A program made the translations under genes and the position numbers. This document shows positions 24,701-32,612 of a stretch of DNA of 64,000 nucleotides, piece by piece. Where the stretch lies: the NCBI RefSeq assembly GCF_004402695.1, contig NZ_SOFL01000044.1, forward strand, positions 27,308 through 91,307. Reading direction: 5' to 3'. This stretch comes from Cryobacterium adonitolivorans (lineage in GTDB: Bacteria > Actinomycetota > Actinomycetes > Actinomycetales > Microbacteriaceae). The stretch's first letter is position 1; each line of letters begins with the position of its first letter. Below the pieces are notes generated by a model that did not search any database, had not been told where the DNA came from, and saw nothing but the letters and a program-made list of their open reading frames with translations.

Positions 24701-27087
24701 TTGTTGGCGATGTCGACCGAGAAGGTGACCAGGTTGCCTTCCCGCACCAGGACGCTGTCGTTCGGTGCGGCCGGGGCCACCCCGTTGACGAGGGCAACGG
24801 CCTTGTCGAGGGTGAGCACCGGTGCCGGCGCGATGCCGAAGTCCACCTGGTCGCGCAGGGCGAGCACGGTTCCGTCGGTGGAATTCTGGCGATACTTCAT
24901 GAGGTTGGCGGTGATGTCCACCTCGGTGCCCGTGGACTGGCCCGTGACCGTGGCGCTGACATAGAGGGTGAGCACAGCGCCCTGGGGAACGAAACGATCG
25001 CCGCCGGACCCGACATCGCCGAGCGCCCACGCGGCCGGGAACGCGTTCGCGTCGGTGGGGGTCGCGGCCTGGGTGCCCGCAACCGGCGTGACGGTGACGC
25101 CGCCGTCGTCGTCGAAGCCGGCGAACGTGGTGCCAACGGGAACGAAGTCGGTGATCTGCGCGTTGCGGGTCTTGCTCGACGTGGAGAATGCAACGGTCAG
25201 CTCGAAGCACACGGTGTCGCCGAGTTGATAGGTGGGCGTGTCGGAGTCGGTGTAGTTTCCTGCACTGGCCTCGCAGTCCACGGCGGTCCCGCCGGTCGGG
25301 CGCGGGAGGACCTTCTTGTTGATGACCGGGCCGCTCGAGTCGAGGCCGGCCTCTGAGTCATCCGTGACGGCCTTGGCGCCCTCGCCGGGCGTGCGCCCCG
25401 CGGTGGTGCCGGTGATGCTGACTACGTTCAGGAAGCCGTCGCCGGCCGCGGTGGGCACACCGGTTCCGGTTCCGGTTGAGGTCGTGCCCTCGTAGTTGGC
25501 GCCCATGTAGGCGTCGTAGCTGATGGTCAGGCTCGTGTCGTGGGCGAGAGCCGTCGGAGCCGGCGTCATCGTCACGGTGAAGGTGCCGTCGGCGTTGGCG
25601 ACAGCGCTGTCGACGGTGGCGCCGGTGACGACACCGTCGGCGCAGCCTGCGCTCCGGGTGAAGACAACGCTCGCCGGCAGCATCGGGCAGAGGCCGTTGG
25701 GGATCACGTCGACGATGGTCATGGCGCTGTCATCGGTGTACTCACCAGCGCGGAGCAGCAGGCTGAATGTCGCCACTTTGCCGGCCCCGAAGCCCGAGGT
25801 GCCGGTCTTGACTATGGAGAGGTCCATGGCCCGCACCGTGACGCTGTCGCTCGAGGTCGTTGCGCGGTCGGCCTCCGTTGCGACGAGGCCGGAGTAGCGT
25901 CCGGAGGCCGTCGCGGTGTTCGTGAGCGCCTGGCCCGCGTTCGCGGCGTCTTCCTGACGGGTTGACGCTCCGGTGTTGTTGTCCAGGTTTGCACCCTGCA
26001 GGCCAGAGCTGGAATCCGGCGCCGTGCCGGCCGCCCACCTCTCGTTGGCGAGCAGCGGGATTCCCGCGGCATAGTTGACGGTGACGGTGGCGCCCGCAGC
26101 GAGGGTGCCGAGGTTCCAGGTGACCTTGGTGAAGACCTGCCCGATAAAGTCCGGGCGGTCAGTGACGGTCTCCACTGACTCCGCTACGACGCAGTCAGCG
26201 GGTACGGCAGCGGTCTGGTCGAGGCGCCCGGAAGAAGGGTACTCCTCGGTGGCCTGGGCGCTGTTGTCGGTGGCGCCGCAGCCGAGGAATTCGAGCCCCG
26301 CGGGCAGGTAGTCCACGAGAACGACGTTGTCGGTGGGCGCGATGGTCGTGTTGCGGGTGGCGATCGTGTACACGGTGGCTTGGTGCTGCACACCGCGCAT
26401 GAGCTCGTGCTCGGGACTCGGCTCGGTCTTCGTGACCTCGATTGCCGCCACCTTCGTCGCGGTGGGGGTCGCCGTGGCCGAGGCGGTGAAGTTGCTCGCC
26501 GCGCCGGTGGTGGCGGTGAACTTCACGAGCAAGCGCGGGTTGGACTGGGCGTACACCGCTGCCGCGCCCGGGATGGTCGAGCCCACCGGGTAGCGAACCG
26601 GGTCGGGAACGACGGCGAACGACAGGGGTGCGGCCACTCCGGCGGGGAGGTCGGCGACGTTCGACCACACGAGCACCTGGTGCGTCACGGCGGGCACACC
26701 CGGGCCGGCCGGTGTGTCGGTGATCGTGATGACGGTGGGGTCGACGGTTGACCCGTTCGTGGCGGAGCTGCCGGGGGCGTAGCTCACGCCAGCGGGAAGC
26801 TCGTAGCGGAAGGCCAGGTTGAAGTGGTCGGTGGCGCTGGAGGCCTGCGCCTCCAGCGAGATGGTGACCTGCTCCCCGTGCAGAACCGTGGTGGCCTCGG
26901 TCGCGGTCAGGGTGATGAACTCGTCGGCAACGGCCGGGCTCAGGAACACTCCGACCGTGAGCCCGACGGCTACGAGCAGGCTGGCCACCGCACCGGCGAG
27001 AACACGCATGTGACGCCGGGTCGGGGCGAGAAACCCGCGGGTGAACAGTGGACGACGGTGGCGCATGCGGGCAGAGGGCAGGGGCAT
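18739..27087 (-). CDS. Giant DUF11-repeat surface protein with LAQTG sorting signal
   Basis: 2,782 residues from ATG 27087 (GGAG seven bases upstream). A basic N-terminus and hydrophobic segment form a signal peptide ending near SPAVA-DEF (residue ~54). The body contains about 17 DUF11-like beta-sandwich repeats, each recognisable by a VxDTLPAG-type motif (for example VVDTIPSGI, TVTDTLPGN, TIVDVLPDSV) after a TNxGPSxA-type strand. The C-terminus is LAQTG, one membrane helix and an RDRHRR tail: a sortase substrate of the LAXTG type used by class E sortases in actinobacteria. It is probably a wall-anchored stalk or adhesin. No sortase gene is in the window. Confidence 0.9.
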   Translation of the reverse strand: MPLPSARMRHRRPLFTRGFLAPTRRHMRVLAGAVASLLVAVGLTVGVFLSPAVADEFITLTATEATTVLHGEQVTISLEAQASSATDHFNLAFRYELPAGVSYAPGSSATNGSTVDPTVITITDTPAGPGVPAVTHQVLVWSNVADLPAGVAAPLSFAVVPDPVRYPVGSTIPGAAAVYAQSNPRLLVKFTATTGAASNFTASATATPTATKVAAIEVTKTEPSPEHELMRGVQHQATVYTIATRNTTIAPTDNVVLVDYLPAGLEFLGCGATDNSAQATEEYPSSGRLDQTAAVPADCVVAESVETVTDRPDFIGQVFTKVTWNLGTLAAGATVTVNYAAGIPLLANERWAAGTAPDSSSGLQGANLDNNTGASTRQEDAANAGQALTNTATASGRYSGLVATEADRATTSSDSVTVRAMDLSIVKTGTSGFGAGKVATFSLLLRAGEYTDDSAMTIVDVIPNGLCPMLPASVVFTRSAGCADGVVTGATVDSAVANADGTFTVTMTPAPTALAHDTSLTISYDAYMGANYEGTTSTGTGTGVPTAAGDGFLNVVSITGTTAGRTPGEGAKAVTDDSEAGLDSSGPVINKKVLPRPTGGTAVDCEASAGNYTDSDTPTYQLGDTVCFELTVAFSTSSKTRNAQITDFVPVGTTFAGFDDDGGVTVTPVAGTQAATPTDANAFPAAWALGDVGSGGDRFVPQGAVLTLYVSATVTGQSTGTEVDITANLMKYRQNSTDGTVLALRDQVDFGIAPAPVLTLDKAVALVNGVAPAAPNDSVLVREGNLVTFSVDIANKPFAATNNNNVPVADIAVWDALPADYTCTGWTVASISNSGTCVNPGDPGYPATLGSDPRSVIVWTVPGPLAAGASTGVSYSITVPQNVSVTSKFTNTASVVAFTSPNTSGGDTTFFPKGSLDPSHNVDGTAPPANDTAEVHLPDTLVAKTGVTNIVASNNDLNSQVVAGETVDYTFSVTVPAGSTVFDGVLSDPMVAGLTKPATGATYSPVTAGFSLDSATGALTFPSTYDNVSALDQTFTVTVPGVLVGVGLSSGTLTNTARFASNATPAGTAVAPRTATKTVTVVAPAPTLAKSVDKPTARGGELVTFTLTAGNAAGRPAAFDSVITDCLPGGLLFTPGTGFLTSPAGTVTASAAGTGANGCASGTTKLTWTLPASGALLNPAVTTVTFGAVVDPDSAGLVKYINTAFVTGSTLDNDPGQNVTPVNDSATELVVAATSSATVTVEGAVTVKTVQPASATIGGTVDYTVSVALPLNVQFYDAAIIDTLPAGIRPGSATVTCLTAQGVSCAGDLPGNGAQLTASGQKIGWVLGDVLASSENRTITVTFSATVLAGTAGDILKNSAFLGWNRANGANPTAADATFDETAASPTADVTVLEPRLTIGKAASDTTPEPGQVITYTVTTRNGSTATTSDAFDVSVVDTIPSGIDLASIANISGGGVLSGNTITWTVATIAKGGSDVQTFQARLAASSTLGTGAIVNRVSVPTYRSLPTAATDEREYTANPPTATAPVTPAFPNVTVAKAAANGSTGYLNTDFGWMLTLRNTGTGTAKTVTPTDVLPRNWVYTAGTGTVKIGAAAAVTLADPVLSTAGGVQTLVWAPLTAVAPGTVIVIRFSAQPTTAAATTPGSGAGVQHRNTLTATATDATDASGRSGPTSYAPGTATADAFIQSADVRIAKAAGDPLLAGTTTPRAWTLTVRNAGPDTAVGSLGGRNFVVTDLPAQPLPAGITVTAASGTGWTCTAPNVTTGAFDCERSNANETLANGVAWPAIVVAVAVASTVADATTVTNSAGVAARTYDPTPANNTSEATIAVTTSADLAVTKTAQGTFAAGQQASWHLDVVNLGPSNSAGPITVTDTLPGNISNVVVTGADATCAVTGGTVTCTLNGALALNATTRIVVTALVDSGFTGSLTNTATVSGTTTDPVPVNNDSETATPVDTTTSLGINKSLVEPTLVPGTTATYRFVVTNTGFADARTVAIEDVLPNDLTYAGPGAAGPGTWACSETSPAPATIGCALTGTLVAGGTETVDVLVNVPSSLTGNVRNSATVSSANTVPATGTTDTALTGESDLGITKSHPTGEVLAGTNVDYALTVTNFGPSDAPFGSVVVDHVPVGLVPVSATGSGWNCAAPVGQDVTCTSAGILDAGATADPITVLVSIPAGVGAATFTNVATVVGVLPEPADNRNPNRAEDPTVVTTLAEVTIVKAIAPIATEVVAGTSISYTLTVTKTGPSNAEGLTVADLLPAGFTAVAISGDGWTCTMATVSCARATLGDTASVITVTAAVSSAILDTTVATNTATVGWTDSRPTPHSDSDTVPVTVVALVDLELTKSTPSANVMAGSDIVFDLVLVNDGPSDAVGAITLVDTLPAGIRWQANTPDWSCLADAVPDTDPQPVTCTLGDGSVGLGAGGTATALTITTSSDPALGVVTLTNTATVSTPSTETTLANNTGEATVTLGQSAELGILKSHAGAGRIGTNTAFRLVVTNDGPSTASGITVLDTLPRGLGFVDAAGSDPLWSCVAAATDPAAGTTPVTCSLATDLGPRQIAPELVVNASVGALAYPSVENVAAVSAVTPDPEADNNTASDALVVDPLVSLGLTKTHVGDARAGQQLDYLITVTNSGPTENPGTFTIVDVLPDSVTYVGSTGKNVNCLLARQTVTCVFAGPLAVGESRTVTLTVKLHQSAPPQVAGTVTAESPSVDTAQTPITASDTAKVRAAQTIFGLAQTGVDALMLFIGVTIAILALILGAGLLWRDRHRRVLRNVR

Positions 27088-27240
27088 CGTGAGCTCCAGG
27101 ACGGGTGCGGCGCAACGGATCAGCGCTATTGCCTGCCCCGGGACGTGATTTCATCAAGGTTTGCACACGCGTCGATCTGGCCGGATCAGAAATCCTCCTG
27201 TTCGGGGGACGAGATCGGACAAACGTTACACAATCGCGAC

Positions 27241-27676
27241 CTATGAACCATGCGATGCCGGCCCGGCGTTCCATCCAATGCCCGGGGGCGGCCACGACGT
27301 CGAAGCCGAACTTGGCATACAGGCCGTGAGCGGTCGAGGTTGCCAGCGCCACCCGTCGCAGGTTCAGGGCGTCGAGCGTCGCTCCGACGTTGTGGATCAG
27401 CGCCACGCCCACGCCGTTGCCACGCACGCCGGGGTCAACGAACACATCGCAAAGCCAGGCGAACGTGACCGAGTCGGTCACCAGACGCGCGTAAGCCACC
27501 TGCCGGCCCGTAACCACATCGAACATGCCGAAGTTGAGGGAGGAGTCGATCGCGGCATCCTGCACCGACCGTGCACGACCGAGGGCCCAGTACGCCTCCG
27601 TGCTCAGCCAGAGATGGATTCGCTCGCGGTCCATCTCGTCCCGGTCGGCAGAGAAGCTGTACCAGTGATCTGTCAT
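27241..27676 (-). pseudogene. GNAT acetyltransferase with lost stop or C-terminal frameshift
   Basis: From ATG 27676 (GAGGGA upstream) the frame encodes a typical small GNAT: SFADRDEM-like N-terminus (MTDHWYSFSADRDEMDRER), FAWLCDVFVDPGVRGNGVG at the acetyl-CoA loop, and AHGLYAKFGFD. After GHWMERR, where homologues end, there is no in-frame stop for about 330 codons, and the frame runs on through the start of the adhesin gene. A shift by one base would meet TAG at 27243-27241, giving a normal length. I mark that span. It may be a real indel, a stop loss or a sequencing error. Confidence 0.6.
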
Positions 27677-27744
27677 GGGGTCCCTCAACCGGAACCGGCC
27701 GGGTCACGCAAACCCGACGCCGGCCCGACTTTCCGGCCTGCTTT

Positions 27745-27828
27745 TTGCATAACTCCTGCAATTTCTGCCGCCCGGGGGCGAAACGGCCAGTTTGAGCCCG
27801 AATCTCGAAAAATGCAGGAGTTGTGCAA
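27745..27828. repeat. 84-bp element with 16-bp terminal inverted repeats
   Basis: TTGCATAACTCCTGCA (27745-27760) and TGCAGGAGTTGTGCAA (27813-27828) are inverted copies with one mismatch, around a 52-base centre. It lies between the GNAT gene and the kdpBC remnant. It could be a MITE-like or REP-like element; no second copy was found in this window. Confidence 0.6.
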
Positions 27829-27869
27829 CCCGCACTGGGCGGTGGGGTCGGGCAGGGCTGCGAGGCGGG

Positions 27870-28310
27870 CGTATCCTGTCGGCGATCATCTTCAATGCCA
27901 TCATTATCGTCGCGCTGATTCCGCTGGCCCTGCGGGGCGTGCGCTACCGCCCGGCGAGCGCGTCGAGCATCCTCGGCCGCAACCTGCTGATCACCCTGGT
28001 CGGCCAGTTCTTCACGGATGCGGACGGCGTGGCCCTGCCCGAATGGTTCCGGTTCTGCCCCTCCGCGGCCGGCGAGATCCCCGCGGGCGCCGTCACCGCG
28101 TCCGCCTCCGGCCTCGACCCGCACATCAGCCCGGCATACGCCCTGCAGCAGGTGCCGCGCGTGGCGGCGGCCCGCGACCTGTCTGGGGCAACCGTGCGCG
28201 CGCTCGTCGAGTCGGTCGAACAGGGGCGTGACCTCAGGTTTCTCGGCGAACCGACCGTGAATGTGCTCAACTTGAACCTCGAGCTCGCGAAGCTCGACTC
28301 CAGCAGATGA
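27870..28310 (+). pseudogene. kdpB'-'kdpC: Fused remnant of kdpB and kdpC
   Basis: The frame starts in KdpB C-terminal sequence ([20 protein letters not shown], then [19 protein letters not shown]) and continues within a few residues into Kdp[15 protein letters not shown], then directly [18 protein letters not shown] and [17 protein letters not shown]. Most of KdpB, the KdpC membrane anchor and about 50 residues in the middle of KdpC (normally between PSAAG and [10 protein letters not shown]) are missing. No proper start is present. The high-affinity K+ ATPase is therefore absent here although kdpD follows nine bases later. I infer at least two deletions. Confidence 0.8.
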
Positions 28311-28318
28311 GGTAACCC

Positions 28319-30847
28319 ATGAAACGCGGCCGATTGCGCGTGCTGCTCGGCGCCGCCCCCGGCGTCGGCAAGACCTACAGCATGCTCGAAGAAGGTCGCC
28401 GGCTGCGGGACGAGGGCAAAGATGTGGTCGTCGCGGTCGTGGAAACCCACGGCCGCGCAGCCACCGCGCTCATGGCGGAGGGCCTCGAGGCGGTACCGCG
28501 AATACTCGTTCAGCACCGCGGCATCGAGCTGAGCGAACTCGACCTGGCCACCGTGCTCGACCGCCGGCCCGAGATCGCCCTGGTCGATGAGCTCGCCCAC
28601 ACCAACGCCCCCGGCTCGGCGCACTCCAAGCGCTACCAGGACGTGGAGGCGCTGTTGGCGGCCGGAATCGACGTGATCTCGACCGTCAACATCCAGCACA
28701 TCGAATCCCTCAACGATGTCGTGCAGCAGATCACCGGGGTGCCGCAGCGCGAGACGCTGCCGGATGTGGTGCTGCGCACCGCCGATCAGGTGGAGGTCGT
28801 CGACCTGGCACCGCAGGCCCTGCGCGACAGGCTCGCCGAGGGCAATGTGTACCCGGCGGCCCGCATCGACGCGGCACTGTCAAACTATTTCCGGCTCGGC
28901 AACCTCACCGCCCTGCGCGAGCTGGCGCTGCTCTGGCTGGCCGACGAGGTCGACACGGCGCTGCAGAGCTACCGAGCCGAGCACGGCATCTCGAACAAGT
29001 GGGAGGCCCGCGAACGCGTGGTCGTGGCGCTCACCGGAGGCCCAGAGGGCGACACCCTGATCCGCCGCGGCGCTCGCATCGCCGCGCGCTCGGCCGGCGG
29101 CGAGCTCATGGCCGCGCACGTGATCAGCCAGGACGGCCTGGCCGCACCGCATCCGGGCGCGCTGGCGGCGCAACGGGCGTTGGTGGAGGAACTCGGCGGC
29201 AGCTACCACCAGGTAGTCGGTGACGACATCCCCCGGGCGCTGGTGGAGTTCGCCCGCGCCGCCAACGCCACCCAGCTGGTGATCGGAGTCAGCCGCCGCA
29301 ACCGGCTGACCGCGGCGCTGTCCGGGCCGGGCATCGGCAGCACCATCACGCGCGAGTCCGGCGACATCGACGTGCACATCGTCACCCACTCCGCGGCCGG
29401 CGGAAAGTTCGCCCTGCCCAGGCTCGGCGGCTCGCTCACCGTGCGGCGGCGCCTGGCCGGATTCGCCCTGGCCCTGGTCGGCGGGCCGCTGCTGACCTGG
29501 CTGCTCGTCAGCTTCCGCAGCGAGGAGTCGATCACCAGCGACGTGCTCAGCTACCAGCTGCTCGTGGTGGTCGTCGCGCTGGTCGGCGGGCTCTGGCCGG
29601 CGCTGTTCGCGGCTCTGTTGAGCGGGCTCACGCTGGACTACTTCCTGGTGCAGCCGCTGTACACGGTCACGGTGGCCGAGCCGCTGCACCTCTTCGCTCT
29701 CTCCCTCTACCTCGTCAACGCGCTCCTGGTGAGCATCGTCGTCGACCAGGCGGCCCGGCGCAGCCGGACGGCCCGGCGGGCGGCGGCCGAATCCGAGCTG
29801 CTGGCCACCGTGGCCGGCAGCGTGCTGCGCGGGGAGGACGCCCTGCAGGCGCTGGTCACCCGCACCCGCGAGGCGTTCGGACTCGACCGGGTGCGACTGC
29901 TCGCCAATGGCGCGGTGCTGGCCGAGGCGAGTGCGGCGGATGCGGCGGCGCCGGGCGCGGCGGCACCCGCGGGCACGATCATGCCCATCGGCAGCCGGGC
30001 CACCCTGGAGCTGTCCGGCCCCGACCTCGCCGCGTCCGAGCGCCGGCTGCTCAGCGTAATCGCGAGCCAGATCGATGCCGCCCTCGAGCATCGCGACCTC
30101 GCCCAGACGGCCAGCGAGATCGGCCCGCTGGAGGAGGCGGACCGCATGCGCAGCGCCCTGCTCGCCGCCGTCGGCCACGACCTGCGCCGGCCCCTCGCCG
30201 CCGCGACCACGGCCATCAGCGGGCTCAGGGCCACCGACATCACCCTCCCCGAGACCGACCGCACCGAACTGCTGGCCACGGCCGGCGAAAGCCTGGACAC
30301 CCTCGCCTCGCTGGTGACCAACCTGCTCGACGTGAGCCGGTTGCAGGCCGGGGCGCTGGCCGTGGCGCTGGAGCCCGTCGACCTCGCCGACGTGGTTATG
30401 CCGGCGCTCGACGAGCTCGGCCTCGGGCCGGACACCGTGCAGCTCGATCTGCCGGGCGAGACCGCGCCGGTGCTCGCCGACCCCGGCCTGCTGCAGCGCG
30501 CGGTGGTGAACCTGCTCACCAACGCCATCCGTTTCTCGCCGCCCGGCACACCCGCCCGGGTGTCGGCCAGCCGGTTCGCCAACACCGTGCAGCTGCGCAT
30601 CATGGACCAGGGACCCGGCATCCCGGCCGACCGGCGGGGAGATGTGTTCGTGCCGTTCCAGCGGCTGGGCGACATCGACAATGCCACCGGCCTAGGTCTC
30701 GGCCTGGCCCTGTCGAAAGGGTTCGTCGAGGGCATGGGCGGCACCCTCGAGGCCGACGACACCCCCGGCGGCGGGCTCACCATGGTGATCACCCTGCCGG
30801 CCGTCGAGTACACCGCAGAGCCTGACAGCGACGAGGTCAGGCCATGA
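28319..30847 (+). CDS. kdpD: KdpD potassium-sensing histidine kinase
   Basis: 842 residues from ATG 28319 with GAGG upstream. The N-terminal KdpD domain has the P-loop GAAPGVGKTYSMLEEG and VDELAHTNAPGS; a USP-like domain follows, then four membrane helices (residues ~375-480), a GAF-like region, and the kinase core: H-box VGHDLRRPLAA, N-box NLLTNAIRFSP, G-boxes DQGPGIP and GLGLGLALS. KdpD senses low K+ and turgor and phosphorylates KdpE. All parts look intact, yet the transporter genes upstream are reduced to a fragment. The stop overlaps the kdpE start (ATGA). Confidence 0.93.
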   Translation: MKRGRLRVLLGAAPGVGKTYSMLEEGRRLRDEGKDVVVAVVETHGRAATALMAEGLEAVPRILVQHRGIELSELDLATVLDRRPEIALVDELAHTNAPGSAHSKRYQDVEALLAAGIDVISTVNIQHIESLNDVVQQITGVPQRETLPDVVLRTADQVEVVDLAPQALRDRLAEGNVYPAARIDAALSNYFRLGNLTALRELALLWLADEVDTALQSYRAEHGISNKWEARERVVVALTGGPEGDTLIRRGARIAARSAGGELMAAHVISQDGLAAPHPGALAAQRALVEELGGSYHQVVGDDIPRALVEFARAANATQLVIGVSRRNRLTAALSGPGIGSTITRESGDIDVHIVTHSAAGGKFALPRLGGSLTVRRRLAGFALALVGGPLLTWLLVSFRSEESITSDVLSYQLLVVVVALVGGLWPALFAALLSGLTLDYFLVQPLYTVTVAEPLHLFALSLYLVNALLVSIVVDQAARRSRTARRAAAESELLATVAGSVLRGEDALQALVTRTREAFGLDRVRLLANGAVLAEASAADAAAPGAAAPAGTIMPIGSRATLELSGPDLAASERRLLSVIASQIDAALEHRDLAQTASEIGPLEEADRMRSALLAAVGHDLRRPLAAATTAISGLRATDITLPETDRTELLATAGESLDTLASLVTNLLDVSRLQAGALAVALEPVDLADVVMPALDELGLGPDTVQLDLPGETAPVLADPGLLQRAVVNLLTNAIRFSPPGTPARVSASRFANTVQLRIMDQGPGIPADRRGDVFVPFQRLGDIDNATGLGLGLALSKGFVEGMGGTLEADDTPGGGLTMVITLPAVEYTAEPDSDEVRP

Positions 30848-31545
30848 GAATCCTGATCGCCGACGATGACCCGCAGATCCTCCGGGCCCTGCGCATCACC
30901 CTCGGCGCCCGCGGCTACGAGATCGTCACCGCCCACGACGGCGTGACCGCTCTGGCGGCAATCGTGGAGTACCACCCCGATCTGTTGATGCTGGACCTCG
31001 GCATGCCCGCCCTCGACGGTCTCGCCGTGATCGACTCGGTGCGTGCGTGGAACAGCGTGCCGATCCTGGTGGTGAGCGGCCGCAGCGGCGCCTCCGACAA
31101 GGTGGAGGCCCTGGACCGGGGCGCCGACGACTATGTCACCAAGCCGTTCTCGATCGACGAACTGCTGGCCCGCATCCGCGCCCTCACCCGCCGGATGCCC
31201 ACCAGCGGCGACGAACCCGTGGTCACCTTCGGCAACATCACGGTGGACCTGCCGGCCAAGACCATCGTGCGAGCCGCCGCCGGCGGAGCCGAGCACGTGC
31301 GGCTGACCCCGACCGAGTGGCAGATCCTGGAGCTGCTGCTGCGCACCCCGGGCAAACTGGTGACCCGCCAGGCCCTCTACGCCGAGGTCTGGGGCCAGCA
31401 CAAGATGACCGACACCGGCTACCTGCGGCTCTACCTCGCCCAGCTGCGCAAGAAGCTCGAGACGGACCCGTCCCGGCCCCGCTACCTGATCACCGAGGCC
31501 GGTATGGGCTACCGTTTCGCGCCAGACCCGCCCGCCGGCGCCTGA
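30844..31545 (+). CDS. kdpE: KdpE response regulator (OmpR family)
   Basis: 233 residues, starting at ATG 30844 with a four-base overlap with kdpD. The receiver domain has the acidic pocket ADDDPQ, phosphoacceptor Asp in LLMLDLGMPALDG and the conserved Lys in YVTKPFS. The winged helix-turn-helix (RLTPTEWQILELLLRTPGKL, then YLRLYLAQLRKKLE) is OmpR-type. KdpE normally activates kdpFABC; that operon is only a remnant here, so it may be redundant, act on a distant copy or control other genes. Confidence 0.93.
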   Translation: MRILIADDDPQILRALRITLGARGYEIVTAHDGVTALAAIVEYHPDLLMLDLGMPALDGLAVIDSVRAWNSVPILVVSGRSGASDKVEALDRGADDYVTKPFSIDELLARIRALTRRMPTSGDEPVVTFGNITVDLPAKTIVRAAAGGAEHVRLTPTEWQILELLLRTPGKLVTRQALYAEVWGQHKMTDTGYLRLYLAQLRKKLETDPSRPRYLITEAGMGYRFAPDPPAGA

Positions 31546-31643
31546 GCCGAGCGGATGCCCTGCGCCTGCGGATGCCTGCGGTTGCGCGCTCTGCGGGTCA
31601 GGCGATCCCCGCAATCACGCCGAGCTCACCCTGATCAACCGCC

Positions 31644-32411
31644 TCAGCTCACCGCTTTCGCCAGGGGGCGGTCATACCGGGGACGCCGCACCAACAGGGA
31701 GCTGACGTCTCCGGCGACGTTTCGCGGCGCGCGCCCTCGTTCGAACAGGATACCCGGTTCGGCCGGCAGCGGATCCGCCGAGCCGCCGCCGACCACGGCG
31801 AGCGCGCAGGCCAGCGTCGAGGTGACACTGAGGTGGGTACCCTCGCGCAGGCCCAGGACCGGCACGTCGTTCTCATCGAGGAACTCCGTCAGCCGGGACT
31901 CGCGGGAGTCACCGGTGTGCACGCCTGCCGGGTCGGTGTCGAGGTAATGCGGGTTGATCTGGAACGGAACCAGGCCGAGCGCATCGAACGACTCGGGCTG
32001 CACGATGGGCATGTCGTTGGTGGTGCGGATGCTGGGCGCGGTGATGGTGGCTCCGGCGCTGGAGCCCAGGTAGGGCAGGCCGTTCTGCACCCGGGCGCGG
32101 ATGACCGGTATCAGGCCGAGACGCTGCAGGGCGGCGAGGAGGCGGAACGTGTTGCCCCCGCCGACGAAGAGCGCCTGGGCGGACGCGACAGCGGCGACCG
32201 GGTCGGCCGCCTCGTGCAGTCCGCGCGCCGCGATGCCGTGCGGCTCGAGGGCTGCCCGCACCGACGCCGTATAGGCGTCGAGGTCGCCGCCCGCGAAAGG
32301 CACGAAAGTGACCACGGTCACGCCGTGCAGAAAAGCGAGCACCTCGGGCAGTGCGTGCTCGAGGTAGCCCTGGCCGGGGCTGGTGCAGTTGGCGAGGAGG
32401 AGCAGCTGCAT
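31644..32411 (-). CDS. pepE: Peptidase E (alpha-aspartyl dipeptidase, S51)
   Basis: 255 residues from ATG 32411 with AAGGA upstream; an upstream in-frame ATG at 32438 is less likely. MQLLLLANCTSPG and FVGGGNTFRLL lead to the nucleophile elbow YLGSSAGATI (Ser), with PFQINPHYLD and GLREGTHLSV downstream, all typical of peptidase E. The enzyme hydrolyses N-terminal Asp-Xaa dipeptides in the cytoplasm. It is convergent with kdpE and divergent from the mutarotase gene. Confidence 0.88.
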   Translation of the reverse strand: MQLLLLANCTSPGQGYLEHALPEVLAFLHGVTVVTFVPFAGGDLDAYTASVRAALEPHGIAARGLHEAADPVAAVASAQALFVGGGNTFRLLAALQRLGLIPVIRARVQNGLPYLGSSAGATITAPSIRTTNDMPIVQPESFDALGLVPFQINPHYLDTDPAGVHTGDSRESRLTEFLDENDVPVLGLREGTHLSVTSTLACALAVVGGGSADPLPAEPGILFERGRAPRNVAGDVSSLLVRRPRYDRPLAKAVS

Positions 32412-32612
32412 GGGGTCCTTCCGATCGGGATGGTTCACTGGGGCGCTCGACGTGAGACCCGAGGAGGCCCATTCCGTCGCTCGAGAGGTGATACTACCTC
32501 TCTCCAGACGGAGCCGCCGGGGAGGTTTTCCCTTCCGGTCGTGAACCCGACAGCCGCCAGGGGGCCCGGGTTCTTAGGATGGGAGCACGCCCCATCGACC
32601 ACGGAGGTCATC

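Noticed and set aside
26195..27240. Extension of the GNAT frame through the adhesin start
   Set aside because: The Arg/Pro-rich sequence has no similarity to any domain and overlaps a strong signal peptide in the true frame; kept only as evidence of a lost stop.
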